DNA of 44,255 bases from positions 1-44,255 of the forward strand of contig JAEWFX010000004.1 in NCBI GenBank assembly GCA_023388605.1, given 5' to 3'. A model generated the notes under the pieces. That model had not been told where the DNA came from, ran no database searches, and was given only the letters and a program-made list of their open reading frames with translations. The DNA is from Bacillota bacterium (GTDB taxonomy: Bacteria > Bacillota > Clostridia > Saccharofermentanales > DTU023). Positions 27,761 through 36,386 of this stretch are shown piece by piece. Both the position numbers and the translations under genes were made by a program. Positions within the stretch are counted from its first letter, which is position 1. The number at the start of each line of letters is the position of its first letter.

Positions 27761-29479
27761 TTATTTTTGTTTTTTATTGTAACTATCTCTGAGACCTACA
27801 GCACGGTTAAAGACTAGTCCTTCAGCTTTGTTATCGCGTACAAAATAACCTTGGCGCATGAATTGGAAGTGCTGTTGATCATTATTGGCATCAGCGAGCC
27901 AGGGCTCTACTTTGCTGGCGGTTACCTTCAGCGAATCAGGATTGATCAGCTCAGTATAATCTGCTTCATCACCATCTGGATCAGCGACGGTGAAGAGCTT
28001 GTCATATAGTCTGAGTTCAGCATCGATAGCGCTGTTGGCTTCGACCCAGTGTATGGTGCCGCGAACTTTGCGGCCGTCGGGAGCAGCTCCACCACGCGAT
28101 TCAGGATCATATTCACCGTAGATACAGCTGACTTCACCATTTTCATCGACATCGTAGCCAGTACAGGTGACGAGGTAGGCACCGCGGAGGCGAACTTCGT
28201 TGCCCACGTAGAAGCGATGATATTTTTTGGGAGGCTCAAGCTCGAAATCACTGCGTTCGATGTAGAGTTCACGGCTGAAAGGGATCTCGTGTTGACCGAA
28301 ATCAGGCTGCCCAGGGAAATTCTCTAAGGGCAGATTTTCAACCTTACCTTCGGGATAATTGGTGATTACTAACTTCAGTGGTTCGACTACTGCCATAGCC
28401 CGCAATGCACGGTCTCCTAAATCTTCACGCAAACAGAATTCTAAGAAATCAGAGCTGACTGTACTGTCGACTTTGGACACGCCGATACGATCACAGAAAT
28501 TGCGGATGGATTGTGGAGTATAACCGCGACGACGTAGACCAGAGAGAGTGGGCATGCGTGGATCATCCCAACCGTCCACCACACCGGACTCGACCAGGTG
28601 TCGCAATTTACGTTTGCTCATGACGGTGTAATCGATATTGAGACGGGCAAATTCGATCTGGCGTGGCTTGCTCGGGACTGGACAATGTTCGATAAACCAG
28701 TTGTACAGAGGACGATGATCTTCAAATTCCAATGAACAGAGTGAATGAGTGATATTCTCGATGGCATCTTCGATGGGATGAGCGAAATCATACATCGGAT
28801 AGATGCACCATTTATCACCAGTGCGGTGATGGTGATCATGGGAGATTCGATAGATAACAGGGTCACGCATATTGATGTTACCTGAACTCATATCGATTTT
28901 GGCACGCAAAGTCATTTGGCCATCTGCGAATTCGCCAGCGCGCATACGTTCGAATAAGTCTTTGCTTTCACTGATGGGACGGTCGCGATAGGGGCTGTTC
29001 TGTCCAGGTTCGGTCAGAGTTCCGCGCATCTCTCGCATCTGTTCAGCAGATAATTCGCAGACATAAGCGAGTCCTTTATCGATCAGGTGATGTGCATATT
29101 CGTACATCTGCTCAAAATAGTCAGAAGCATAGTAGAAACGATCCTCCCAATCAAAACCCAGCCATTTGATGTCTTCCTTGATGGCCTCTACGAAGGAGAC
29201 ATCTTCCTTGTCAGGATTGGTATCGTCCATACGCAAGTTGCAAACGCCTTGATATTTCAATGCTGTACCGAAATCGATGCAGATGGCTTTGGCGTGGCCG
29301 ATATGTAGAAAACCGTTGGGTTCAGGAGGGAAGCGAGTATGCACTGTCTGTCCAGCAAACTGACCACCCGGTGCGATATCTTCATCGATAAAATCATGGA
29401 TGAAATTGCTGTTTTCGTTGCTATTTTCGACTTCGGATGGCTGATTGACCGCATTGAGAGTGGGATCAGTATTATTCAT
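27761..29479 (-). CDS. glnS: Glutaminyl-tRNA synthetase
   Basis: Charges tRNA-Gln directly with glutamine. The class I motifs are FPPEPNGFLHIGHA near residue 51 and VMSKRKL (KMSKS-type) near 267, and the beta-barrel anticodon domain fills the rest of 572 residues. About 45 extra residues, rich in Asn and Glu, precede the core. Many Firmicutes lack GlnRS and use the GatCAB route, so its presence is notable. AAGGAG lies upstream of the ATG, inside the end of gltX, and the two genes overlap by eight bases. Confidence 0.95.
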   Translation of the reverse strand: MNNTDPTLNAVNQPSEVENSNENSNFIHDFIDEDIAPGGQFAGQTVHTRFPPEPNGFLHIGHAKAICIDFGTALKYQGVCNLRMDDTNPDKEDVSFVEAIKEDIKWLGFDWEDRFYYASDYFEQMYEYAHHLIDKGLAYVCELSAEQMREMRGTLTEPGQNSPYRDRPISESKDLFERMRAGEFADGQMTLRAKIDMSSGNINMRDPVIYRISHDHHHRTGDKWCIYPMYDFAHPIEDAIENITHSLCSLEFEDHRPLYNWFIEHCPVPSKPRQIEFARLNIDYTVMSKRKLRHLVESGVVDGWDDPRMPTLSGLRRRGYTPQSIRNFCDRIGVSKVDSTVSSDFLEFCLREDLGDRALRAMAVVEPLKLVITNYPEGKVENLPLENFPGQPDFGQHEIPFSRELYIERSDFELEPPKKYHRFYVGNEVRLRGAYLVTCTGYDVDENGEVSCIYGEYDPESRGGAAPDGRKVRGTIHWVEANSAIDAELRLYDKLFTVADPDGDEADYTELINPDSLKVTASKVEPWLADANNDQQHFQFMRQGYFVRDNKAEGLVFNRAVGLRDSYNKKQK

Positions 29480-30959
29480 TATTAGCTCCTTCTATACTTT
29501 TGAGGTAAGCGATGGCTTCTTCGATTCTAGCTTGTGCTTCGTGGCGCCCGAGGATCAACAACAACTCTGTAGCACCTCCGGGTGTAACTTGTTGACGAGC
29601 ACAGGCCAGTCGGATCGGCCCCATGACTTGACCAGTTTTAAGCTCGAGTTCAGCACCTAAACTCATGAGATATTCATGCAGTTTTTCACGCTCAAAACTA
29701 GCTGTAGTGGCTGCGATATTCTTCTTGAAAAGATCTTCATAACAGCGTTCCAAAACTCGTAGACACACAGAGGGGTTCAACTTACTCTTCTTATGGGTGA
29801 ATAATTCGCTATCCATCTCACCACGTCGCAGAGCAAATCCTAACATCTCAGGAATTTCTTTGAGCTTGCAGATGCGCGTCTGCAGAACTTCTGCCAGTAC
29901 AGCCAGATCACAGTGACGCTCGCCAAATAGTTCTGTGATGGTCGGAGCGATCAAGTCTGAGAATTCTGCGGGCGATAATTTCAAGAGGTACTGTTGATTG
30001 TACCAATCGAGCTTGGCGTAATCGAAAACTGCTGGTGCCTTACCGATGCCTTTGACATCGAAAACCTCCACCAATTCATCCAGTGTAAAAATTTCACGCG
30101 TATCAGAGCCAGGAGCCCAACCGAGGAAAGCTATATAGTTGGTTATAGCTTCAGGCAAGTACCCTTCAGCTACTAATTGTTCAAATGATGTAGCGCCGTG
30201 GCGTTTGGAAAGTTTTTTGCCATCAGTACCATTGATCAATGGCAGATGTATATAGGTGGGGACATCCCAGCCAAACGCCTGGTACAAGAGATTGTACTTA
30301 GGGGTGGAGGATAGATATTCGCTGCCACGCACGACGTGCGTGATATTCATCTCGTGATCATCGATGACATTGGCGAAATTATAAGTAGGAAAGCCATCAG
30401 ATTTGATCAGGATCTGATCTTCCAATTCTTTATTCTCGACGCTAATCTCACCGAAGACGAGATCTACGAAAGTTGTTTCGCCGCTCAGTGGCATCTTTTG
30501 GCGGATGACATAAGGTTTGCCTGCAGCTAAGTTGGCAGTGACGGTTTCAGGATCAAGATCGCGAGAACGACGGCTGTGTTCAGGCCCGAAATTTGCATCT
30601 TCAATACCGTCTTGCTCAGTCATCGGTTCAAAATCATAATAGGCGTAACCATCGCGTATTAACTGTTCGGCGTAGGGAAGGTATTTATTGAGACGTTCAC
30701 TCTGTACATAGGGGGCATATGGTCCACCGATGTCGGGACCTTCGTCATGTTTTAAGCCAACGGTTGCGAGAGTCTGGTAGATCACTTGCTCTGCACCTTC
30801 GACATATCGAGCACGGTCAGTGTCTTCAATTCTGAGCACGAAAGCACCATTTTGGCTTTTCGCTACTAAATATTCGTACAGTGCAGATCGCAGATTACCG
30901 ATGTGCATCATGCCTGTCGGACTGGGTGCGAAGCGTGTCCGAACCTGTGTTTCCTTCAT
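29472..30959 (-). CDS. gltX: Glutamyl-tRNA synthetase
   Basis: Charges tRNA-Glu. RFAPSPTGMMHIGNLRSAL at 9-27 holds the HIGH-type motif (HIGN) and KLSKRHGA the KMSKS-type motif; 495 residues is normal. AGGAGG lies six bases before the ATG. A TGATAAAAT extended -10 on the minus strand at 30987-30995 could be its promoter. With only 56 bases to the divergent gene there is no room for a T-box leader. glnS overlaps its end, so both Glu and Gln synthetases are made together. Confidence 0.96.
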   Translation of the reverse strand: MKETQVRTRFAPSPTGMMHIGNLRSALYEYLVAKSQNGAFVLRIEDTDRARYVEGAEQVIYQTLATVGLKHDEGPDIGGPYAPYVQSERLNKYLPYAEQLIRDGYAYYDFEPMTEQDGIEDANFGPEHSRRSRDLDPETVTANLAAGKPYVIRQKMPLSGETTFVDLVFGEISVENKELEDQILIKSDGFPTYNFANVIDDHEMNITHVVRGSEYLSSTPKYNLLYQAFGWDVPTYIHLPLINGTDGKKLSKRHGATSFEQLVAEGYLPEAITNYIAFLGWAPGSDTREIFTLDELVEVFDVKGIGKAPAVFDYAKLDWYNQQYLLKLSPAEFSDLIAPTITELFGERHCDLAVLAEVLQTRICKLKEIPEMLGFALRRGEMDSELFTHKKSKLNPSVCLRVLERCYEDLFKKNIAATTASFEREKLHEYLMSLGAELELKTGQVMGPIRLACARQQVTPGGATELLLILGRHEAQARIEEAIAYLKSIEGANNE

Positions 30960-30986
30960 GTTATCCTCCTCGGTTTTAATCTCAAT

Positions 30987-31009
30987 ATTTTATCATTGTG
31001 TGCTAAAAT
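30987..31009. promoter_or_regulatory. Back-to-back -10 elements for gltX and the DUF5685 gene
   Basis: On the minus strand TGATAAAAT (30995-30987) precedes gltX. On the plus strand TGCTAAAAT (31001-31009) ends six bases before the ATG at 31016. Both fit the extended -10 form TGnTANAAT. The two polymerase sites would overlap, and the plus-strand transcript would have almost no leader. Confidence 0.45.
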
Positions 31010-31015
31010 ATGCAT

Positions 31016-31936
31016 ATGTTTGGCTACATTCGACCTCTGCGCGAAGAGCTTTTAATCCGCGAATTCAATTATTATCGCTCTATTTATTGTGGTATATGCA
31101 AAACTATCGGACGAGAGTACGGGCAGATACCACGTCTCGGTATCACTTATGACCTAGCTTTTTATGCACTCTTCATTATGTGTTTCTCTCCGAGTGAAGG
31201 AGAGATCGAACGTGAGCATTGTATTGTTCATCCCGTGACCAAACGTCCGATCATGTCGGGACATGAAATATTGGAATTGGCAGCTGATCTCACTGTTATG
31301 CTCGCCTATTTTAAGGGGCAAGATGATCGTCAAGATCAGAAAAAGTTGCAGGGAGCGAGCATCCAGATGGTCTATCGCAGAGCTTTCGGCAAAGCCAGCC
31401 ATAAGCATCCACAGTTAACACAATTTATCTCAGATAAATTAGCCGAGCTCAATGCGATCGAAAAGCAGAGCTACACCCTGCCCGAAGAACTGAGTACACC
31501 TATGGTCGCGACCGTTTTTGGTGATTTGATGGGCGAATTGGTAGTGTACGCCATCTATGATTTTCTCAAGCTCGAAGGGCTATTTGATCTACGTACAGTG
31601 TTTCAACGCTTCGGGCAAAACATCGGTGCCTGGATCTACTTGATCGATGCCATCGATGATTATCCTAGAGATCGCTCTAAGGGAGAAAGTAATTACTATG
31701 TAGCGGTGGCGAAGGATTTTGAGCAAGCACTGCAATTGGCGGATTTTGATCTACAAAATATCGAAAAAACTCTCGATCGTATCGCTGCGCTCTTACCTTA
31801 CCGAGTCAATGGCAGCATCGTGCACAATTTCATCTGTGGTGGCTTGCCGGATATGCGTGCTAAGGTACTGAGCAAATTGGCTTCCCGACACACTGAGTCC
31901 GAAAAAGATAAACGTGGTACAATGACTGCACGATAG
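31016..31936 (+). CDS. DUF5685 family protein
   Basis: A 306-residue protein with the conserved start MFGYIRPLREEL and YCGICKTIG (C25, C28) that mark DUF5685, a Clostridia family with no known function. It is mostly helical by composition, with no signal peptide. I prefer the ATG at 31016 to the one at 31010 because homologues begin MFGY. There is no Shine-Dalgarno sequence. The next gene is a J-domain protein nine bases downstream and a membrane protein follows; I recall DUF5685 and J-protein genes together in other Clostridia, which suggests a shared task. Confidence 0.85.
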   Translation: MFGYIRPLREELLIREFNYYRSIYCGICKTIGREYGQIPRLGITYDLAFYALFIMCFSPSEGEIEREHCIVHPVTKRPIMSGHEILELAADLTVMLAYFKGQDDRQDQKKLQGASIQMVYRRAFGKASHKHPQLTQFISDKLAELNAIEKQSYTLPEELSTPMVATVFGDLMGELVVYAIYDFLKLEGLFDLRTVFQRFGQNIGAWIYLIDAIDDYPRDRSKGESNYYVAVAKDFEQALQLADFDLQNIEKTLDRIAALLPYRVNGSIVHNFICGGLPDMRAKVLSKLASRHTESEKDKRGTMTAR

Positions 31937-31945
31937 GAGGTAACC

Positions 31946-32443
31946 ATGCGTGACCCTTATGAAGTATTGAATATTTCTCGCGACGCGACAGGCGAAGAGA
32001 TCGATCGTGCCTTTCAAGTGCTCAAGGAACGCTATCATCCCAGCAATTATGATGATAGTTCTCTGCGGGAGATAGCAGCGGAAAAATACCGTGAAGTAGA
32101 GAATGCTTACTACGCTCTGTCTGGAGCTAGAAAATCCAGTGATACTGATTACCGCAGTTCGGATAATCGTCAGAATGATGGATCTAAAGGACCATTCGGA
32201 TACCAAGATGTTTTCCGTCAGTGGCAACAACGTAGCGGTGGTGGTTGGGCTCAAGGCCAGGCGCCAAACCAGTCAGGACAGGGCAATTACGGTTACAACC
32301 AGCACGGACAAGGTTATGGTTACAGAGGGCCATACTATCGTTCTTCTTGTTGTACAGGTGGTTGTGGTGATCTCCTCTGTGCCTATTGTTTAGTCGATAC
32401 TTGCTGTGATTGCATATGTGGAAGTGCAGGTAGTTTCTGCTGA
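31946..32443 (+). CDS. J-domain protein with altered HPD motif and cysteine-rich tail
   Basis: A 165-residue protein. Residues 1-60 form a DnaJ-type domain (DPYEVLNISRDATGEEIDRA; KYREVENAYYAL), but the HPD tripeptide that stimulates DnaK is HPS (31-33). A Gly/Gln/Tyr/Asn-rich linker follows from about 70 to 130. The last 31 residues carry ten cysteines (135, 136, 140, 145, 148, 153, 154, 156, 158, 165), which could bind metal or lie at a membrane. AGGAGGT lies upstream of the ATG. The stop overlaps the next start by one base. Without the aspartate, action through DnaK is doubtful. Confidence 0.85.
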   Translation: MRDPYEVLNISRDATGEEIDRAFQVLKERYHPSNYDDSSLREIAAEKYREVENAYYALSGARKSSDTDYRSSDNRQNDGSKGPFGYQDVFRQWQQRSGGGWAQGQAPNQSGQGNYGYNQHGQGYGYRGPYYRSSCCTGGCGDLLCAYCLVDTCCDCICGSAGSFC

Positions 32444-32973
32444 TGAAAGATCAACTCAACCGTCTTTGGCACACCAATCAGTTGACGCGCAACGCTTTAC
32501 TCGTAGCTTTAGTAGTGGCGGCCCTCGGTGTATCGACTCTCTTACACACGGCTCGACCGCTGGCCTTGTTACTCGGTTCTCTCTGTGCCTATATCGTCTT
32601 TTTTGAGTACGGTGAGCTCGCTGGCTGGATTCACTATCTCGTCTGTTCAGTTGTCTTGATGATGTTGCCTGCTAGAGCGATCATCTTTTACATCGGCATA
32701 TACGGACTCTATCCAGTTTTGTCGATGAGTTTGGCCAAACGTCTAGATAAACGCACTGCCTACATCGTGCGTATCGTCTACGGCTGTGCCATGCAAGCTA
32801 TTCTGATGATAGTGGCTCTGCGTCTGTCAGGATTGCATTATTTCCCGCTCAAAGCCGTTCTTTTTCCGATCAAAATTGTCATCGGTATCGGCTGGATTTT
32901 CGTCTATGATTGGCTGATGGGAATACTGAGCAACTTTTATCAACAGAATTTGCGAAAACATTTTATACGCTAA
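32443..32973 (+). CDS. Integral membrane protein, third gene of the DUF5685 cluster
   Basis: A 176-residue hydrophobic protein with about five membrane segments separated by short basic loops, and a basic C-terminus (LRKHFIR). I do not recognise a characterised family. It overlaps the J-protein stop by one base (TGATG), so the two are probably translated together and may form a membrane-associated unit. A terminator follows at once. Confidence 0.75.
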   Translation: MKDQLNRLWHTNQLTRNALLVALVVAALGVSTLLHTARPLALLLGSLCAYIVFFEYGELAGWIHYLVCSVVLMMLPARAIIFYIGIYGLYPVLSMSLAKRLDKRTAYIVRIVYGCAMQAILMIVALRLSGLHYFPLKAVLFPIKIVIGIGWIFVYDWLMGILSNFYQQNLRKHFIR

Positions 32974-32994
32974 AAGTTACAGAAGATAATGTTG

Positions 32995-33024
32995 AAGCTG
33001 GCCTAGATACTAGACCAGCTTTTT
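32995..33024 (+). terminator. Terminator overlapping the end of the convergent racemase gene
   Basis: AAGCTGG (32995-33001) pairs with CCAGCTT (33015-33021) and CTAG (33003-33006) with CTAG (33010-33013), then TTT. The racemase stop codon (33010-33012, minus strand) lies inside the stem. On the minus strand no T run follows, so it acts mainly on the plus strand. Confidence 0.82.
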
Positions 33025-34104
33025 CTTTACTTGCGGAGAAATAAAGCAGTGATTAGTGCCCGAATAGTCCAGTTGGAAGTGAATAATATCGCCGATGGCA
33101 AAATCTGTGAGATCTCCCTCGATGATCTCGATCAATGTATGATCGCCTGAATGACCTAAATATTTGAGACGATGATCTAGAGGCGTGATAGTTCCACTGC
33201 CGAAATCTTGTCCGCCGCAAGCGACCAGCATACGTTTGATGTCGCCGCGGTCTTCGGTGAAAGATCCCAATTCACCGTTGACATTGTAAAAACGTTCCCC
33301 CTGTGATTGAGACGGCTTGACACTGAGCTCGATGATGGGTGCTGTGAGATGATATACATCTTGATGAAGATAGGTAAGTGACTCACCACGAGATGTCTCT
33401 CGGCCATTGTGCATGATTTCGCCCAGACGTACTTCAGTGATACCTCCGGGCAGAGTGCGATCATCGATCATATGCCAGGTGCCGCTGTTACCGCCAGATA
33501 CGACAGGGCAGGGTAAGCCGCAAGCACGCAATTCTTCTGCCAGAGCAGATAATTCGTGCATTTTCGTCACATCGCTAATGATGCCGCCGAGACAATTGAA
33601 ATTGCTGCCGATACCGATGAATTCGAGATCGTGTAATTCGTTCACAATTTTTTCGACCAGGGCAGGCACATTTTCTGGCAATACTCCTTCTCTTCGATCG
33701 CCTCCTTCCACCATCAAGATAATCTGATGTTTAGGTTTGTCAGGTCGCTGTTCACGTAGTGCACGGCTGGCAGAATCGAGAGCGACTAGAGTGTCTAATT
33801 CAGAATTCAAGCTGCAGGTGCTGTATTTTACGACATCCTCAGCTATAGAGGGATATGGCAAACAGATCAGGAGTTTTTTGACTGTGGGATCTGTAGCCAT
33901 TTCAGTAGGGTAGTTTTTAAAATTATCTATTCTGGATTCAGCGAAGTAACGGCAGCCTGCATCGTAGAGTGTGCGCAGGACATCGCTGTTGCCAGCAGCG
34001 AGCTTAGTGACGAAGGCAGCTGACGTGTCAGCATCGCGTAGTTTTTCGCAAATTATGTTGAAATTGTCACGTAATTTATCTGCATAAATCAATAATTCTG
34101 GCAT
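33010..34104 (-). CDS. Alanine/ornithine racemase-family PLP enzyme
   Basis: A 364-residue enzyme of the alanine racemase N-terminal (fold III) superfamily, closest in pattern to ornithine racemase. K34 in FVTKLAAGN is the expected PLP lysine; SNFNCLGG, VSGGNSGTWHM and EVRLGEIMHNGRET are substrate and cofactor contacts of that group, and ACGGQDFG and YLGHSGDHTLIE follow in the C-terminal barrel. It would interconvert L and D forms of a free amino acid; which one is not clear. AGAGGT lies upstream of the ATG. It diverges from the MurT-like gene 92 bases away, so a D-amino acid for the cell wall is a possible link, as inference. Confidence 0.85.
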   Translation of the reverse strand: MPELLIYADKLRDNFNIICEKLRDADTSAAFVTKLAAGNSDVLRTLYDAGCRYFAESRIDNFKNYPTEMATDPTVKKLLICLPYPSIAEDVVKYSTCSLNSELDTLVALDSASRALREQRPDKPKHQIILMVEGGDRREGVLPENVPALVEKIVNELHDLEFIGIGSNFNCLGGIISDVTKMHELSALAEELRACGLPCPVVSGGNSGTWHMIDDRTLPGGITEVRLGEIMHNGRETSRGESLTYLHQDVYHLTAPIIELSVKPSQSQGERFYNVNGELGSFTEDRGDIKRMLVACGGQDFGSGTITPLDHRLKYLGHSGDHTLIEIIEGDLTDFAIGDIIHFQLDYSGTNHCFISPQVKKKLV

Positions 34105-34196
34105 GGTTTTACCTCTTTTCGTAATAGGATTATAACCAAAGGTGCAAGCGGATGTATGATAATATTTAACAAAAAAATAAGAGGATTTTGATATTC

Positions 34197-35579
34197 ATGA
34201 GATATAGATTAGCTTTATGGATCGGTAAATTGGCCAATATGTTGGTCAAAGCCATCGATCCGCGGCGTGGCACCAATATCTGTGGTCAGATCGCCAGTAA
34301 GATTGATCCCTACTTTCTCGAACATAGTAATCTCGACCCCGAGAGAGTCATCTTCATCACTGGTACTAACGGCAAATCATCTTCGACTAATCTCTTGGTG
34401 CATCTAGCGCGTGAACAGGGTCTGAAAATTGTCAGCAATCTGGAGGGAGCAAACCTATTTACCGGTGTGGTCAATGTCCTTGTCCAACAAGCTAAGCTCA
34501 GCGGCAAACTAGACTATGATTACTGTATCTTCGAGACGGATGAACGATCTCTGCCGCGTATCAGTAAACAGCTGAAGGGAAGAACTATCCTGATCACAAA
34601 CCTGCAGAAGGATCAGACTGGACGCAATGGTGATCCGGATTTCATCTATCGTAAGGTATTGTCTGCTATAGACCAAAAGACAACACTCTATGTGAACAAC
34701 GAAGAGCCGCGTTCTGCTTCGCTCTCGCGTTTTGCTGGTAAGACATATTTCTACAGTGTGGATCGTCATGCCAAATCTTTTGTTAAACAGGGCTTTTTCC
34801 CGACCATGCCCTGTCCACTGACCCATCGCGAGATAACTTTTGAGTATCTAAACTTAGATAATATCGGTCCTTTTTCCAATACGGATGGCAGCTTTTGCTC
34901 GCTAGCGGCCGAGCAAGTTCCCGATCGTGTAACCGACATCGATTTTGTCGACAGCAGCTTCTGCTACCATGGTCTAAAATTCAGCATGCCTTACAAAGTA
35001 GCACCCATGCTCTATAACTATGCTTCAGTGCTGAGTATCTGCGAGCATACCTTGGGTCTAGATCTCGAACGCTGCCGCCAGAGTTTCGCTAATTTCCAAA
35101 ATATCGACGGTCGCTTCGTTCACTTCAAATTTAAGGAAAAAGATATTTATTACTATCGCTACAAACAGGAAAATCCTGATACCATGCAGTCTGCTCTCAA
35201 TGCTCTTGTAGATGAAACCGAGCCAGCCGCTCTGATCATAGCACGCAATTCGGCGATCGAAGATTTTAATCCTTTTTATCTGAACAATTTCTATCCCTTC
35301 GATTGTGACTTCTCAGCTCTCAAAGATAGCTCATTCGAGAAATTCGTCGATTGGGGTGATAGTTCAGAAATAATGCAAAAAGTTCCGGAAACTTCTTTCG
35401 ATGCTTACCTGCATTTTAAGTGCGCTGGGATAAAAGACGAAAACATTGAGTGTGTTTCGATCAAAAAAGTTGAAGATTATATTGATAGCCTCGATCGAAT
35501 ACCACAAAAACATATTCATATTATCGGACTACTAGGTGTCTACGAGGACATCAGAGATTACTTAGAAGCACATAAATAA
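34197..35579 (+). CDS. Divergent MurT-like Mur ligase
   Basis: A 460-residue Mur ligase resembling MurT, the ATP-dependent half of the enzyme that amidates D-glutamate in lipid II. The N-terminus (ALWIGKLANML, RRGTNICGQIASKID) and the ATP loop GTNGKSS (56-62) match MurT, as do EGANLFTGV and ETDERSLPRI. The NP of the MurT KNPAG motif remains (N326, P327), but the zinc ribbon is mostly gone: CPLT at 206-209 replaces CPxC, and only C234 is left of the second pair. The ADGRDxSW stretch is also not conserved. The ATG at 34197 is chosen over TTG at 34188; AGAGGA lies 11 bases upstream. A GatD-like gene follows after 45 bases. Whether it acts on lipid II is uncertain. Confidence 0.75.
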   Translation: MRYRLALWIGKLANMLVKAIDPRRGTNICGQIASKIDPYFLEHSNLDPERVIFITGTNGKSSSTNLLVHLAREQGLKIVSNLEGANLFTGVVNVLVQQAKLSGKLDYDYCIFETDERSLPRISKQLKGRTILITNLQKDQTGRNGDPDFIYRKVLSAIDQKTTLYVNNEEPRSASLSRFAGKTYFYSVDRHAKSFVKQGFFPTMPCPLTHREITFEYLNLDNIGPFSNTDGSFCSLAAEQVPDRVTDIDFVDSSFCYHGLKFSMPYKVAPMLYNYASVLSICEHTLGLDLERCRQSFANFQNIDGRFVHFKFKEKDIYYYRYKQENPDTMQSALNALVDETEPAALIIARNSAIEDFNPFYLNNFYPFDCDFSALKDSSFEKFVDWGDSSEIMQKVPETSFDAYLHFKCAGIKDENIECVSIKKVEDYIDSLDRIPQKHIHIIGLLGVYEDIRDYLEAHK

Positions 35580-35624
35580 GCTTACAAGTCATGTTCATAG
35601 AGTTTATAAAGCGCAGGGGGAAAC

Positions 35625-36386
35625 ATGAAAGTAGCACTGCTCTATCCGCATATACTCAATTTACAGGGTGATTTTGCTAATTACACGGTTTTCGAAAGAC
35701 TGTGTGCCTATGCAGATATAGATTTTGATTTAAACATCATCAACAGCGGAGATGAATACAATTTACTAGATTACGATGTCGTGATCGTAGCTGCTGGTGA
35801 GGTCGCACACTTCGCTTATTTACACGATGAACTACAACCACGTGTAAAGGAGATCAAAAAGTTCGTAGAGAACGGGAAAATACTCTTGGTCTTCGGTACC
35901 AGTCAGGCATTGTTTGGTGAGAGTATCGAGCGAGAAGATGGTTCGACACTCACTGGTTTGGGTCTTGTACCATTAAAAGCCCATGAGCGTAACAGTATTT
36001 ATGGAGATAATATCTTTGGTACAACCACCTACCTAGAGTCTTATTATAAATTGGCGGGCGCACAGATACGTCTACTGGATTTCCGCTACGAGTACGACGA
36101 GGAGTTTAAGCCTTTTGCACAGTTAGTGTACGGGGAAGAGAGTCAGGGACAACCTGCCGAGGGATTGCTTTGGCATAATTCAATTTTCACCAATTTTCAC
36201 GGCCCGCTCATGGTGATGAACCCTGAATTGGCGTGGGGAATTATCAATCATATCGAACCTGCGACTCGACAGCTGCCACAGCCAGACTTCACTTATGAGG
36301 TGGAGCAAAAGCGTGCTTACAAGGTATACACACTCAACAAAGTTTCTGAATTTAGTACAAAGGATTTGAACTCATTTGAGATATGA
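35625..36386 (+). CDS. GatD-like amidotransferase homologue lacking the catalytic cysteine
   Basis: A 253-residue class I glutaminase-like protein of the CobQ/GatD type, placed directly after a MurT-like gene as gatD follows murT. GatD has a CGGYQ nucleophile elbow; here the aligned stretch is FGTSQ with Phe90 in the cysteine position and Q94 kept. The next stretch (DGSTLTGLGLV) aligns with GatD, and the general histidine is present (H192 in FHGPLMVMNPELA). It should therefore not release ammonia from glutamine by the usual thioester route. The start has AGGGGG upstream. Its stop overlaps the copper ATPase start by ATGA. Possible roles are structural support of the MurT-like partner or binding of another ligand; both are inference. 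Confidence 0.75.
   Translation: MKVALLYPHILNLQGDFANYTVFERLCAYADIDFDLNIINSGDEYNLLDYDVVIVAAGEVAHFAYLHDELQPRVKEIKKFVENGKILLVFGTSQALFGESIEREDGSTLTGLGLVPLKAHERNSIYGDNIFGTTTYLESYYKLAGAQIRLLDFRYEYDEEFKPFAQLVYGEESQGQPAEGLLWHNSIFTNFHGPLMVMNPELAWGIINHIEPATRQLPQPDFTYEVEQKRAYKVYTLNKVSEFSTKDLNSFEI

Noticed and set aside
30960..31015. A T-box leader for gltX-glnS
   Set aside because: The divergent intergenic region is only 56 bases, far too short for a T-box.
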